A stretch of DNA of 33,665 bases from CAYIEP01 sp964362515. GTDB lineage: Bacteria; Patescibacteriota; Minisyncoccia; UBA6257; UBA9933. A program made the position numbers and the translations under genes. Shown piece after piece: positions 13,494-24,000 of this stretch. Each line of letters starts with the position of its first letter. The stretch's first letter is position 1. The DNA is taken from the NCBI GenBank assembly GCA_964362515.1, contig CAYIEP010000001.1, positions 1-33,665 of the forward strand. The letters are read 5' to 3'. Below the pieces are notes generated by a model. The model ran no database searches and was not told the origin of the DNA. It saw nothing but the letters and a program-made list of their open reading frames with translations.

Positions 13494-14711
13494 ATGAAAG
13501 ACAAAGTAATAGGGAAATTAATGCTCAAAGAAAAGAAACGCCAAAATGAGACAATAAATCTTATTGCTTCGGAAAATTTTGTTTCTAAAGAAATTCTGAC
13601 TTTATTGGGGTCTGTTCTCACGAATAAATATTCCGAGGGCTATCCGGACAAAAGATATTATCCGGGATGTAAAAATTTCGACGAAATAGAAAAACTGGCC
13701 CAAAAAAGAGCTTTAAAAGTTTTCGATCTTAATCCCCGGAAGTGGGGAGTTAATGTTCAGTCTTATTCCGGCTCCCCGGCCAATCTTGAAATTTTTCTTT
13801 CATTGATAAACCCGGGCGATACCATTATGGGAATGGGGTTATCAAGCGGCGGACATTTAAGCCATGGCCACAAAGTCAATGTTTCGGCAAAGCTTTTTAA
13901 GGCGATTCAGTACGGTCTAAATCCAAAAACAAACTTAATAGATTATAAAAATTTGGAAAAACTTGCCGTTAAACATCGACCTAAAATAATAATTTCCGGA
14001 GCCAGCGCTTATCCCAGAAAAATTGATTTTAAAAAATTCGGAAAAATCGCCAAAAAAATAAAAGCGTTTCATTTGGCGGATATTTCCCATATCGCCGGAT
14101 TAATCGCCGCCAAAATCCATCCATCGCCTTTTGAATTTTCCGATGTCGTAATGACGACTACCCATAAAACTTTAAGGGGCCCTCGAGGCGCCGTTATATT
14201 TTCAAAAAAGCCGCTTGATGAAAAAATAGACAAAATAGTTTTTCCGGGAGTCCAGGGCGGACCGCACAATAATTCAATCGGCGCAATGGCCGTGTCTTTT
14301 TACGAAGCGCTTGGAACGGAATTTAAAAATTATCAAAAACAAACCGTAAAAAACGCCGGAACGTTAAGCAAAGAACTTAAAAAATCCGGATTTGAAATCT
14401 TAACCGGCGGAACGGATAATCATTTATTGATTGTTGATTTAAAAAACACGGACATCAGCGGCTTTGAAACGGAAAAAATTCTGGAAAGCGCCGGCATTTT
14501 AGCCACTCGAAGCGCTTTATTAAACGATAGCTCCCCTTATAAACCGTCGGGATTAAGGCTTGGAACTCCGGCCATTACTTCAAGAGGAGCCAAAGAAAAA
14601 GAAATGAGAATAATCGCTGATTTTATTTACCGGCTTATTGTCAAAAAAGAGCCTTGTGGAAAAATAAAAAGCGCGGTTTTAAAATTAACGAAAAAGCTCA
14701 AAAAAATATAA
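13494..14711 (+). CDS. glyA: Serine hydroxymethyltransferase
   Basis: A 405-residue PLP enzyme that interconverts serine and glycine while making 5,10-methylenetetrahydrofolate. Family blocks are all present: INLIASENFVS near the N-terminus, EGYPDKRYYPG, QSYSGSPAN, the LSSGGHLSHGH substrate loop, and TTTHKTLRGPRG with the PLP lysine at about K225. The usual DMAHIAGLVA appears as DISHIAGLIA. I chose ATG 13494 because the family begins shortly before the RQNETINLIASENF block and because a -10 box ends at 13483; upstream Met codons would lie within the promoter. It is followed one base later by folD, forming a one-carbon unit. Confidence 0.93.
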   Translation: MKDKVIGKLMLKEKKRQNETINLIASENFVSKEILTLLGSVLTNKYSEGYPDKRYYPGCKNFDEIEKLAQKRALKVFDLNPRKWGVNVQSYSGSPANLEIFLSLINPGDTIMGMGLSSGGHLSHGHKVNVSAKLFKAIQYGLNPKTNLIDYKNLEKLAVKHRPKIIISGASAYPRKIDFKKFGKIAKKIKAFHLADISHIAGLIAAKIHPSPFEFSDVVMTTTHKTLRGPRGAVIFSKKPLDEKIDKIVFPGVQGGPHNNSIGAMAVSFYEALGTEFKNYQKQTVKNAGTLSKELKKSGFEILTGGTDNHLLIVDLKNTDISGFETEKILESAGILATRSALLNDSSPYKPSGLRLGTPAITSRGAKEKEMRIIADFIYRLIVKKEPCGKIKSAVLKLTKKLKKI

Positions 14712-14712
14712 T

Positions 14713-15564
14713 ATGCTTATTGACGGAAAAAGCATCGCTCAAGAAATAATCAATAATCTTAAAAATCTGCCGAAACAAGAAAAATCGTTTGCCGCGATTC
14801 TTGTCGGAAACGCTCCCGCATCGATAAATTTTTTAGAACAAAAAGAAAAAGTTGCCGAAGATATCGGCGTTAATTTTAAAATTTATAAATTCCCGGAAAC
14901 GATTAAAAACGACGAATTGAGAAAAGAAGCGTTAAAAATAACCTTGATGAAAAAAGTCGGCGGCGTGATTATTCAGCTTCCTTTACCCGACCATATCAAT
15001 CGCCAATATGTCTTAAACGCCATTCCCAGAGAAAAGGACGTTGATGTTTTAGGAGAAAGAGCGCTGGGCGCGTTTTACGCCGGAAGAAATCTTGTTTTAC
15101 CGCCGTCGGTCGGAGTTGTTGAAAAAATTCTTCAATCCGTAAATTATGAACTAATGGATAAAAGCGTCGCGATTGTCGGTTTGGGATTTTTAATCGGCAA
15201 ACCGATTGCCAACTGGTTAATTGGAAAATGTCAGAAAATTTATCTTTTGGACAAAGGGTTTGATTCAAAAATTTTAAAACAAGCGCATTTAATAATTACC
15301 GGCGTTGGCCGGGCCGGCATTATTAAGACAGATATGCTAAAAGAAGAAGCTGGTATTATTGATTTTGGATATTCCTTTGATGAAAACGGTAAAATAAGGG
15401 GCGATTTTGATTTTAATTCCTTAGTGGCCAGTGGTCGCCCCCGGCGAACCTCGCCAAAGGCGGGCTATCCCCTGAATTTTTACACTCCCGTTCCCGGCGG
15501 CGCCGGCCCCATATTGGTGGCGAAACTTTTTGAAAATTTTTATAAATTATTAAAGGTTTTTTAA
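14713..15564 (+). CDS. folD: Methylenetetrahydrofolate dehydrogenase / cyclohydrolase FolD
   Basis: A 283-residue enzyme that oxidises 5,10-methylene-THF to 10-formyl-THF in two steps, using the product of GlyA next door. Visible are MLIDGKSIAQ, the catalytic Lys in ASINFLEQKEK, IIQLPLPDHI, KDVDVLG, the Rossmann segment VGLGFLIGKPIANWL and the C-terminal YTPVPGGAGP. The active-site Tyr found four residues before the Lys in most members is Phe here. The common PCTP is PPSV and the KDVDGFHP block is altered, so the activity balance may differ. A GC-rich hairpin element inserts about 14 residues (GRPRRTSPKAGYP) between the last strand and TPVPGG. Its last 15 nt overlap the convergent recA gene. 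Confidence 0.9.
   Translation: MLIDGKSIAQEIINNLKNLPKQEKSFAAILVGNAPASINFLEQKEKVAEDIGVNFKIYKFPETIKNDELRKEALKITLMKKVGGVIIQLPLPDHINRQYVLNAIPREKDVDVLGERALGAFYAGRNLVLPPSVGVVEKILQSVNYELMDKSVAIVGLGFLIGKPIANWLIGKCQKIYLLDKGFDSKILKQAHLIITGVGRAGIIKTDMLKEEAGIIDFGYSFDENGKIRGDFDFNSLVASGRPRRTSPKAGYPLNFYTPVPGGAGPILVAKLFENFYKLLKVF
15430..15472 (+). repeat. In-frame GC-rich palindromic element in folD
   Basis: Nested hairpin: CGCC (15436-15439) with GGCG (15459-15462), and inside it GGCGA (15443-15447) with TCGCC (15451-15455). It encodes the extra residues GRPRRTSPKAGYP, absent from other FolD proteins. Borders are approximate. Composition is far richer in GC than the rest of folD. Confidence 0.65.
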
Positions 15565-16551
15565 AATTTCGCTCGTCTTCTTTTTAATTTCATTTAAAAG
15601 TTTTTTATCTTCTTTAAGCTTGATTCTCCCCGCTTCCAAACCAACCCCTAATTTTTCATCGTTAAAATTATAAGTATTTCCGGTTTTTTTAACTATCCCG
15701 TATTTGATGGCGGAATTCAAAACGTCTCCTTCATAAGAAATTCCCTCTCCATAAATAATATCAAATTCAACCACTTTAAAAGGCGGGGCTACTTTGTTTT
15801 TGGCGACTTTTGCTCTGGTTCTGTTCCCGACAACGTCTTCGCCTTTTTTAATTTGAGCGATTCTCCTAAGGTCAATTCTTACCGAGGCGTAAAATTTCAA
15901 GGCTCTTCCGCCCGGAGTAGTGGTCTGCTCGCCGTATCCCATCATTCCTATTTTTTCCCGCAACTGATTTATAAATATTATTAAGGTTTTTGACCTGTCC
16001 GCTAAGGCGGTTATTTTTCTCAAGGCCTGACTCATCATCCTTGCTTGAAGTCCGATAAATTGCGCTCCCATTTCTCCTTCTATTTCCGCTTTTGGGGTAA
16101 GAGCCGCGACGGAATCAACCACTACCATATCAATTATTCCCGACCTGACAAGACTTTCTAAAATATTTAAAGCTTCCTCTCCGGAATCCGGCTGGGATAT
16201 TAAAAGTTCATCAGTTTTTACCCCTAATTTCTTAGCGTATTCCGGATCTAAAGCGTGTTCGGCATCAATATAAGCGGCTTTCCCTCCGCTTTTTTGAACT
16301 TCGGAAATTGAATGAAGGGCAAGGGTGCTTTTACCGCTCATTTCCGGTCCGAAAATTTCAACTATTCTTCCTCTTGGAAATCCGCCCACTCCCAAAGCAA
16401 AGTCCAATGAAAAAGAACCCGTTGGGACGGCATCTATGTCAACTTTTTTAACGTCTCCCAGTTTCATTATCGCGCCTTCGCCGAATTTTTCCTGAAGGAC
16501 GCTTAAAAGTTCGTCTATGTCCTTTTTTGTTTCCTCTTTTTTTGACTGCAT
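15550..16551 (-). CDS. recA: Recombinase RecA
   Basis: A 333-residue RecA, the strand-exchange ATPase of homologous recombination. The Walker A motif is GPEMSGKST (68-76), where most bacteria have GPESSGKTT. Other blocks are YIDAEHALDP, VVVDSVAALTPKAEIEGEMG, the ARMMSQALRKI helix, the L2 region around INQLREKIGMMGYGEQTTTPGG, and ALKFYASVRIDLRR. The C-terminal tail is short. It lies nine nt downstream of ssb, so repair and replication functions are grouped, and it converges on folD with a 15-nt overlap of coding ends. No LexA-type operator is evident in the short space upstream. Confidence 0.95.
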   Translation of the reverse strand: MQSKKEETKKDIDELLSVLQEKFGEGAIMKLGDVKKVDIDAVPTGSFSLDFALGVGGFPRGRIVEIFGPEMSGKSTLALHSISEVQKSGGKAAYIDAEHALDPEYAKKLGVKTDELLISQPDSGEEALNILESLVRSGIIDMVVVDSVAALTPKAEIEGEMGAQFIGLQARMMSQALRKITALADRSKTLIIFINQLREKIGMMGYGEQTTTPGGRALKFYASVRIDLRRIAQIKKGEDVVGNRTRAKVAKNKVAPPFKVVEFDIIYGEGISYEGDVLNSAIKYGIVKKTGNTYNFNDEKLGVGLEAGRIKLKEDKKLLNEIKKKTSEILKNL

Positions 16552-16560
16552 ACCTGTAAA

Positions 16561-16998
16561 TTAAAAGGGCAAATCTTCCGGTTTTATTTCTTCTTCGTTA
16601 ATGTCTATTTCCGGCATTTCTTCTTTAACACTTTGAGTTGATTGGTCGTTTTTAAAGGCTCCGGCGCTTGACGATTTGGGCCCTAACTGCATTCTTTCGC
16701 AGATTATTTCCGTTGTTTTTCTGTTTTGCCCCTGTTGGTCCTGCCAGGTCCTTGTTCTTAATCTTCCCTCTATTAGAATTGAGCTTCCTTTTGTTAAAAA
16801 TTGGTTGATTATTTCCGCTTGTCTGCCCCAGGCGACAACATTATGATATTCCGCTTCTTCTTGTTTTGCTCCGCTTTTATTAGTCCAAACGCGATTCGTG
16901 GCAATACTGAAACTGATTACCGATTGACCGCCGGTCGTAGTTCTTAATTGCGGGTCCGCGGTTAATCTTCCTAAAATAAAAACTTTATTTAAATTCAT
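16561..16998 (-). CDS. ssb: Single-stranded DNA-binding protein
   Basis: A 145-residue SSB. The OB fold begins MNLNKVFILGRLTADPQLR and continues with SFSIATNRVW, YHNVVAWGRQAEI, and SSILIEGRLRTRTWQDQQG. A flexible middle follows, and the acidic tip EEIKPEDLPF is the partner-binding tail that recruits replication and repair proteins. It lies between rpsF (three nt) and recA (nine nt). In many bacteria rpsR follows ssb; here recA takes that place. Confidence 0.95.
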   Translation of the reverse strand: MNLNKVFILGRLTADPQLRTTTGGQSVISFSIATNRVWTNKSGAKQEEAEYHNVVAWGRQAEIINQFLTKGSSILIEGRLRTRTWQDQQGQNRKTTEIICERMQLGPKSSSAGAFKNDQSTQSVKEEMPEIDINEEEIKPEDLPF

Positions 16999-17001
16999 AT
17001 T

Positions 17002-17457
17002 TTATTTAAGCACTTCTTCCAATTTTTTCTCCAACTCTTCGTTGGTTAATTCGCTTGCTCTAACGAATGGTTTTTTGCTTTGGACTGATTCATTTTCAAT
17101 TTCTTTAATTCGCGGTTTCTCATATTTTTCTTTTTCCGGTTTTTTAAAAAATCTTTCCTTCCTTTTTGCTTCAGGGGGGGTTTTAGGAAGAATTATTATC
17201 ATTACTCTTAAAACCGACTTGGCTGTTTTAAGCTCTTCTTTTATTTTTTTTATAGAAGACGGCTCCGCTTCAAATCGAATATAACCAAAAGAGGCGAATT
17301 GTTCTTTATTTATTTTATAAGCCAATTTTATTTTGGAAACTTCTCCGGATTTTAATATATTGGCCTTATTTTTCTCAAGAGTTTTATTTATTTCCTTTGC
17401 GTCTTCTTCGCTTTTTAATAAAAACCCTATTTCGTATTTCTTTACCGTTTCGTTCAT
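17002..17457 (-). CDS. rpsF: Small-subunit ribosomal protein S6
   Basis: A 151-residue S6: beta strand KKYEIGFLLKSEED, the middle helix and strand region IKLAYKINKEQFASFGYIRFEAEP, and helix IKKIKEELKTAKSVLRVMIIIL. It carries a long charged C-terminal extension from about residue 97 (PEAKRKERFFKKPEKEK to the end), which is longer than in classical S6. It lies 36 nt after rpoC and directly before ssb, the common rpsF-ssb pairing. Confidence 0.9.
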   Translation of the reverse strand: MNETVKKYEIGFLLKSEEDAKEINKTLEKNKANILKSGEVSKIKLAYKINKEQFASFGYIRFEAEPSSIKKIKEELKTAKSVLRVMIIILPKTPPEAKRKERFFKKPEKEKYEKPRIKEIENESVQSKKPFVRASELTNEELEKKLEEVLK

Positions 17458-17493
17458 AAGATTATTTTAGCGATGAAACGGCAAATGTCAAAA

Positions 17494-20400
17494 TTACTCC
17501 TTCTCGCTTTTTTCTTCATCGCTTTTTTTGTTAAAAATATTTTTTCCGTATCCTGTTCCCGCCGGAATTAATCGGCCAATAATAACGTTTTCTTTAAGGC
17601 CTTTTAATTTATCTACTTTCGCTTCGGTGGCCGCTCTCACTAACACTCTCGCCGTTTCTTGAAAAGACGCCGCGGACAAAAAGCTGTCGGTGGAAAGGGC
17701 GGTTTTCGTTATGCCCATCAGTAATTGTTCTCCTTTCGCCGTTTGTTTGCCAAAACGTCTTATTTCTTTATTAATTTCAGTAAGTTTCGGCCCGCTTATC
17801 ACTTCTCCGATTACAAGGTCCGTATCGCCGGAATCTTTAATCATTACTCTGGAAAACATTTGTTTTACTATAAGTTCTATGTGCTTATCGTTAATGATGG
17901 TTCCCTCGGAAACATAAATTTTTTGGATTTCATTAATAATATATCTTTGAACGGCTGTTTCGTCTTTTAATTTGTAAAGTTCTTGGAGGTCAATACTTCC
18001 TTCGCACAACTGATGGCCTTTTTCAATTTTGTCTTTTATTTTTACAGACAGTGTTACCGTTCTGGGAATTAAATACTCCGCTATTTTGGGCTTCTTATTT
18101 TTACCGATGGTTTTTATTTTAATTACCTTGCTGACTCCTTTGTCCTCTATGTCTTCAACCAAACCGTCGACTTCCGAAAGAACGGCCTTCCCTTTTGGCG
18201 CTCTTACTTCAAAAAGTTCTTGCACTCTTGGCAAGCCATGAGTGATGTCCGCCCCGGCAACGCCTCCCGTATGAAAAGTTCTTAAAGTAAGTTGGGTTCC
18301 GGGTTCACCGATTGATTGAGCCGCGATTATTCCAACCGCCTCGCCTATTTTAATCGGTTTATTCGTGCCCAAATCAAGGCCATAACATTTTGAGCAAAGT
18401 CCGTAAATTACTTTACAGGTAAGCGGCGACTTGATTTTTATCGATTCCGCATCGGATTTTTCAATTTCTCGAGCGATTTCCCTGTCTATGATTTCTCCGC
18501 CTTTAATAACGATTTTTTTCGCGATTTTAATGTCGTCTAAAACGGTTCTCCCGAGAATTCTTTGGGAAAATTTATAACCGAATTCTTCTCCGTCTTTTCT
18601 AAAAACTTCTATCCCTTCTGAAGACTTACAGTCATTTTCGCTTACAACCAAATCTTGAGCGGTATCGACAAGCCTTCTGGTAAGATAGCCCGCCTCGGCG
18701 GTTTTAAGAGCGGTGTCTATTAAACCCTTTCTCGCGCCGTGAGTATTAATGAAATACTCAAGAATATTCAATCCCTCCTTATAAGAAGACCTTACAGGAA
18801 GCTCAATTACTTCTCCTTTGGGATTTTGAACCAACCCTTTCATCCCGGTCATCTGAATAAGCTGGGACCAAGACCCTCTTGCCCCCGAATCAATAATTGA
18901 ATATGTTGAACTGTTCGGATTAAGAGCTTGAGGAACTTTTTGACTGATCTCGGACTGGGCTTTTTCCCAAATAGTGATAACTCTGGCTTTTCTTTCCGCG
19001 TCGGTAAAAAGACCGTCTTTGTATTGAGACCCGACAATGGCTATTTCACCTTCCGCTTTTTTAAGAATTTTTTCTTTTTCCGGCGGGATAATTAAATCTT
19101 CCATGGCCCAACTTATGCCGGACAAAGAAGAATATTTAAACCCTAATTTTTTTATTTCATCTAGTAATTCCCAAACATTTTCCGTCCCGTATTTCTCAAT
19201 ATATTTAGCGACGACTCTTTGAAGCTCTTTTTTGTCAAAAGTTTTATTTATAAAACCGAGCTCTTTCGGGAGAATGTTGTTAAAAATTATTCTGCCGGCG
19301 CTTGTTTCAATTATCTCATTATGGCCGCTTAAACCGGCAAGTTTCGCGTTAATTTTTATCGGCTCGTTTATTTTAAGATAACCGAATTCGTTAGCTAATA
19401 AAACTTCTTCTTTATTTGTGTATATTTTTTCTTTAATCCCCTTTTCTTTTAATTCTTTGTTTGTGTGTGTTTTTTGTTCCGGCGTTATAATTTTAGTAAG
19501 GTAGTAACATCCTAAAACAATATCTTGAGAAGGAGCGACTACCGGCTCTCCCGTCGCCGGCTTTAAAATATTTCTTATGGAAAGCATTAATTCATGGGCT
19601 TCTTTTTGGGCGGCATCGGTTAACGGCAAATGAACGGCCATTTGGTCTCCGTCAAAATCCGCGTTAAATCCGGAGCAGACCATCGGAGGAATACTTATTG
19701 CCAAGTCTTCGGTTAAAATCGGTTCAAAGGCTTGGATTCCCAATCTATGAAGGGTTGGCGCGCGATTCAAAAGAACTTTTTTTCCTTTTATAACCTCTTC
19801 TAAAATAGCCCAGATTTCCGGAGAAGCCGTTTCAATTAAACGATTGGCGTTTCTTATGTTATGGGCCATTCCCCCTTCAATTATTTTATTAATGACAAAA
19901 GGTCTAAAAAGTTCAAGCGCCATTTTTTTCGGCAAACCGCACTGATATAAATTAAGTTCCGGACCGACAACAATTACCGACCTTCCGGAATAATCAACTC
20001 TTTTGCCGAGTAAATTTTGTCTGAATCTTCCTTGTTTTCCTTTAAGAATATCCGCCAAAGACCTTAACGGCCTTCTTTGAGAAGAGAGCTGGGGCTTACT
20101 CCCCAGTCTGGCCGTATTATCAATCAAGGCGTCTATCGCTTCCTGAAGCATTCTTTTTTCGTTAGTAACAATGACATCGGGGCTTTTAAGTTCAATAAGT
20201 TTTTTAAGCCTGTTGTTTCTATTAATAACCCTTCTATAAAGTTCATTAAGGTCGGAGGTGGCGTAACGCCCGCCATCAAGCGCCACCATCGGTCTCAAGT
20301 CCGGAGGAAGAATCGGAAGAACGGTTAAAACCATCCATTCCGGTCTCATTTTATTTTTAATAAAAGATTTTATGAGTTTGAGGCGCTGAAGAAGCCTGTT

Positions 20401-21054
20401 TTTCCTGCTTGCGTCTTTAACGCTTTCAAGTTGTTTCTCTATTCCGCTTACTTCTTTTTTTAAATCCATCGCCTCTAAAACTTTTCTTACTGCTTCCGCT
20501 CCTTTGGCCGCAACAAATACTTTACTGCCGAATTCTTTTTTTAAATTTTCGTATTCTGAATCAATTAAAATCTTTCCCGGCTTTAAAGAAACAAGCTCCT
20601 CTCTGCCTTCTTTTAATTCTTTTAACGCTTCTTTTTTTAAATCTTCGTTAACGGAAGTAACCATATAAGCGGCGTAATAAACGACTTTTTCAAGTTTTTG
20701 AACCGGCACGTCCAAAAATAATCCCACTCTTGACGGAGCGCTTCTTAAAAACCAGATATGAGTGGCCGGACAAGCAAGTTTTATATGCCCCATCCTCTCT
20801 CTTCTTACTATTGATCTGGTAACTTCAACTCCGCAACGGTCGCAAATTATTCCTTTATAACGGATTTTTCTGTATTTCCCGCAATAACATTCGTAATCTT
20901 TTGTGGGACCGAAAATTCTTTCGGAAAACAAGCCGTCTTTTTCCGGTCTTTGGGTTCTATAATTAATGGTTTCCGGTTTTATCACTTCTCCGCGCGACCA
21001 TGATAATATGTCTTCCGGAGAAGCTACTTTTAATCTTAGCGCTGAAAAGCTCAT
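17494..21054 (-). CDS. rpoC: RNA polymerase beta-prime subunit
   Basis: An 1186-residue RpoC, close in size to the compact Bacillus type and shorter than the enterobacterial form. The N-terminal zinc ribbon has C56, C58, C71 and C74 (CYCG and CDRCG). The catalytic magnesium loop NADFDGD is near residue 464. The second zinc site uses DCKSSEG and GLCSKCYG. The trigger-loop and bridge region is represented by GLIDTALKTAEAGYLTRRLV and GEPGTQLTLRTFHTGG. The C-terminal tail is lysine and glutamate rich. It starts three nt after rpoB. All core motifs are intact. Confidence 0.97.
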   Translation of the reverse strand: MSFSALRLKVASPEDILSWSRGEVIKPETINYRTQRPEKDGLFSERIFGPTKDYECYCGKYRKIRYKGIICDRCGVEVTRSIVRRERMGHIKLACPATHIWFLRSAPSRVGLFLDVPVQKLEKVVYYAAYMVTSVNEDLKKEALKELKEGREELVSLKPGKILIDSEYENLKKEFGSKVFVAAKGAEAVRKVLEAMDLKKEVSGIEKQLESVKDASRKNRLLQRLKLIKSFIKNKMRPEWMVLTVLPILPPDLRPMVALDGGRYATSDLNELYRRVINRNNRLKKLIELKSPDVIVTNEKRMLQEAIDALIDNTARLGSKPQLSSQRRPLRSLADILKGKQGRFRQNLLGKRVDYSGRSVIVVGPELNLYQCGLPKKMALELFRPFVINKIIEGGMAHNIRNANRLIETASPEIWAILEEVIKGKKVLLNRAPTLHRLGIQAFEPILTEDLAISIPPMVCSGFNADFDGDQMAVHLPLTDAAQKEAHELMLSIRNILKPATGEPVVAPSQDIVLGCYYLTKIITPEQKTHTNKELKEKGIKEKIYTNKEEVLLANEFGYLKINEPIKINAKLAGLSGHNEIIETSAGRIIFNNILPKELGFINKTFDKKELQRVVAKYIEKYGTENVWELLDEIKKLGFKYSSLSGISWAMEDLIIPPEKEKILKKAEGEIAIVGSQYKDGLFTDAERKARVITIWEKAQSEISQKVPQALNPNSSTYSIIDSGARGSWSQLIQMTGMKGLVQNPKGEVIELPVRSSYKEGLNILEYFINTHGARKGLIDTALKTAEAGYLTRRLVDTAQDLVVSENDCKSSEGIEVFRKDGEEFGYKFSQRILGRTVLDDIKIAKKIVIKGGEIIDREIAREIEKSDAESIKIKSPLTCKVIYGLCSKCYGLDLGTNKPIKIGEAVGIIAAQSIGEPGTQLTLRTFHTGGVAGADITHGLPRVQELFEVRAPKGKAVLSEVDGLVEDIEDKGVSKVIKIKTIGKNKKPKIAEYLIPRTVTLSVKIKDKIEKGHQLCEGSIDLQELYKLKDETAVQRYIINEIQKIYVSEGTIINDKHIELIVKQMFSRVMIKDSGDTDLVIGEVISGPKLTEINKEIRRFGKQTAKGEQLLMGITKTALSTDSFLSAASFQETARVLVRAATEAKVDKLKGLKENVIIGRLIPAGTGYGKNIFNKKSDEEKSEKE

Positions 21055-21057
21055 GTT

Positions 21058-24000
21058 TTATTTGTCTTTCTCTTCCATTGTTTCGACGTTTAATCCTAAG
21101 GATTTAAGCTCGGAAACCAAAACGTTGAATGCTACGGGAATATTGGGATTCTTAATTTTCTCGCCTCTGACAATATTTTCAAAGGCGGCCGCTCTTCCTA
21201 AAACATCGTCTGATTTAATAGTGAGCATTTCCTGCAGAGTGTGGCTGGCGCCGTATCCCTCAAGAGCCCACACTTCCATTTCCCCGAATCTTTGCCCTCC
21301 GAACTGGGCTCTTCCTCCCAACGGTTGTTGGGTTATTAATGAATATGGACCTATTGAGCGCATATGAATTTTATCTTCAACAAGATGGTTAAGTTTTAAC
21401 ATATAAATATATCCCACCGTTACCGGCAAAGGAAAGGCCTGACCAGTTCTTCCGTCATAAGCGGTAATCTTTCCGCTTTCCGGAAGTCCGGCTTTTTTAA
21501 GCTCTTCTCTTATTTGATTTTCGGTTGCTCCGCTAAAAATCGGGGTTATTGCCCGATACCCGAGCTTAGAAGCCGCCATCCCTAAATGAGTTTCTAAAAT
21601 TTGACCGAGATTCATTCTTGAAGCCACTCCTAAAGGATTAAGAATAATATCAACCGGCGTTCCATCGGATAAATAGGGCATATCCTCTATCGCCCTTACT
21701 TGAGAAACAACGCCTTTATTTCCGTGTCTTCCGGCTAATTTGTCCCCTGCTCTCGCTTTTCTGATTTGAGCTATTTCTATTTGGATTTTTTTAATTACGC
21801 CGGGGTCAAGATTATCTCCGTGCTCTCTTGAAAAAATTTTTATTCCGATTACTCTGCCGGACTTTCCGTGAGGCAAAATCAATGAAGCGTCTTTTACATC
21901 GGCCGCTTTTTCTCCAAAAACCGCTCTTAACAATTTTTCTTCTGAAGTTAATTCTTCCTCTCCTTTTGGAGAAATTTTTCCCGCTAAAATATCGCCCGCC
22001 CTTACTTCCGCTCCGATTCTTATTATTCCTTCTTCATCAAGATTTTTAAGTTTTTCTTCGGAAACATTGGGAATATCCGACGTTGTTATTTCCGGACCAA
22101 GCTTGGTGTCTCTTATCTCGCAATAGAAATCTTCTATGTGGACCGTGGTAAAAAGGTCGTCTTTTACGACCCGTTCGGATAAAACAATCGCGTCTTCAAA
22201 ATTAGCTCCGTCCCAAGACACAAAAGCGACAAGCAGATTCTGGCCAAGCGCCAATCTTCCTTCGTCCGAAGAATAACATTCCGCTAAAATGTCTCCTTTT
22301 TTAACGTTTTGCCCGACATCAACCATCGGCCTTTGAGAAACGGCCGTGTATTGATTTGACCTTTCAAACTTGCTGATTTTATACGTTTTCTTTTTCCCGC
22401 TCATTTCTTTTATTGTAATATGGGTGGCGTCAACTTCTGTTATTTTACCTTCCGTTTCGGCGACGACAATAGCTCCCGAATCAACGATTGATTTTTTTTC
22501 AAGACCGGTTCCCACTAAAGGAGCGCTGGGTTTTATCAACGGCAAGGCCTGTCTTTGCATGTTTGAACCCATAAGAGCTCTGTTGGCGTCGTCGTGTTCC
22601 AAAAACGGCACCAAAGACGCGGCGACGCTCAAAAATTGATTGGCGGCAACATCAATAAATTCCACTTCATCTCTTGAACATGTTCCGGGTTGTCCTTTGA
22701 TTCTCGCTTCAATAATTTCCCCCACCATTTTTCCTTTATTGTTTATTTTAACGTTTCCCTGGGCGATTCTGTATTTTTCTTCTTCCAGGGCGTTAAGCCA
22801 AACAACTTCGTTCGTCACTTTTCCGTTTTTTACCGCGAAATACGGCGCCTCCAAAAAACCGAACTCGTTAACTCTGGCGTAATTGGCGAGATAATTTATC
22901 ATTCCGATATTCGGACCTTCCGGAGTTTGAATCGGACAAATCCTCCCGTAATGGGAGGCATGAACGTCTCTTACTTCAAAGCCCGCTCTTTCTCTTGCTA
23001 ATCCTCCGGGCCCCATTGAAGAAAGCCTTCTTCTATGTTCAAGCTGGGAAAGAGGATTTGTTTCGTCCATAAATTGAGAAAGCTGGGAAGTATTAAAAAA
23101 TTCTTTGACAACGGCCGTAAGGGGCCTGATATTTATAAGCTGAACCGGCATCGCCAAACCTTCTTCAATTGTTGACATTCTGTCTTGAATTATTCTTCTC
23201 ATTCTGGCAAATCCTATGTAAAGCCTGTTCTGAAGAAGCTCTCCCACCGCTCTTATTCTTCTGTTTCCTAAATGGTCAATGTCATCCGGCTCGGCCATTG
23301 GCTCGTTATTAAGCCTGATTATTTCTTTGATTATGGCCGTTAAATCTTCTAAATTAATAGTCTGGTCTTTTTTATTTTGAGGAAAACCAAGTCTTTGATT
23401 AAATTTATAACGACCGACTTTTGAAAGAGAATACCTATCGCTTCGCCAAAACATCGCGTCAATCAAACTCTTGGCGTTTTCCGGCGTCGCCAAATCCCCC
23501 GGCCTTAAACGTTTGTATATTTCAGAGTAAGAATCGCGTTCATTTTTGGCCGAATCTTTTTTAAGAGTCGCTTCTATGAATTTTATCTGTCCTTTGTCAA
23601 TATCTTTAAACGCCTTAATTATTTCATCGTTAGTTTTAAGGCCGAATATCCTCAAAAGACAGGTGATCGGCGCTTTTCGGCGGCGATCTATTTTAACGCC
23701 GATAAAACCGTCGGACTCCGTTTCTATTTCCAGCCAGCTTCCTCTATTGGGAATAACTTTCGCGCCGAAAAGTTTTTTTCCTTTTGAAACTTCAGCCGTG
23801 AAATAAACTCCGGAAGACCTGATTAATTGGGAAACAACGACTCTTTTAACGCCGTTTATAACAAAGGTTCCTTTAGAGGTCATTATCGGGAATTCTCCCA
23901 AATAAACTTCTTGCTCTTTTGTTTGTTTAGTTTTTTTATTGACAAGTTTTACTTTCGCCCTTAGTGGGGCTTCATAAGAAAGGTCTTTAAGTTTTGCCGC

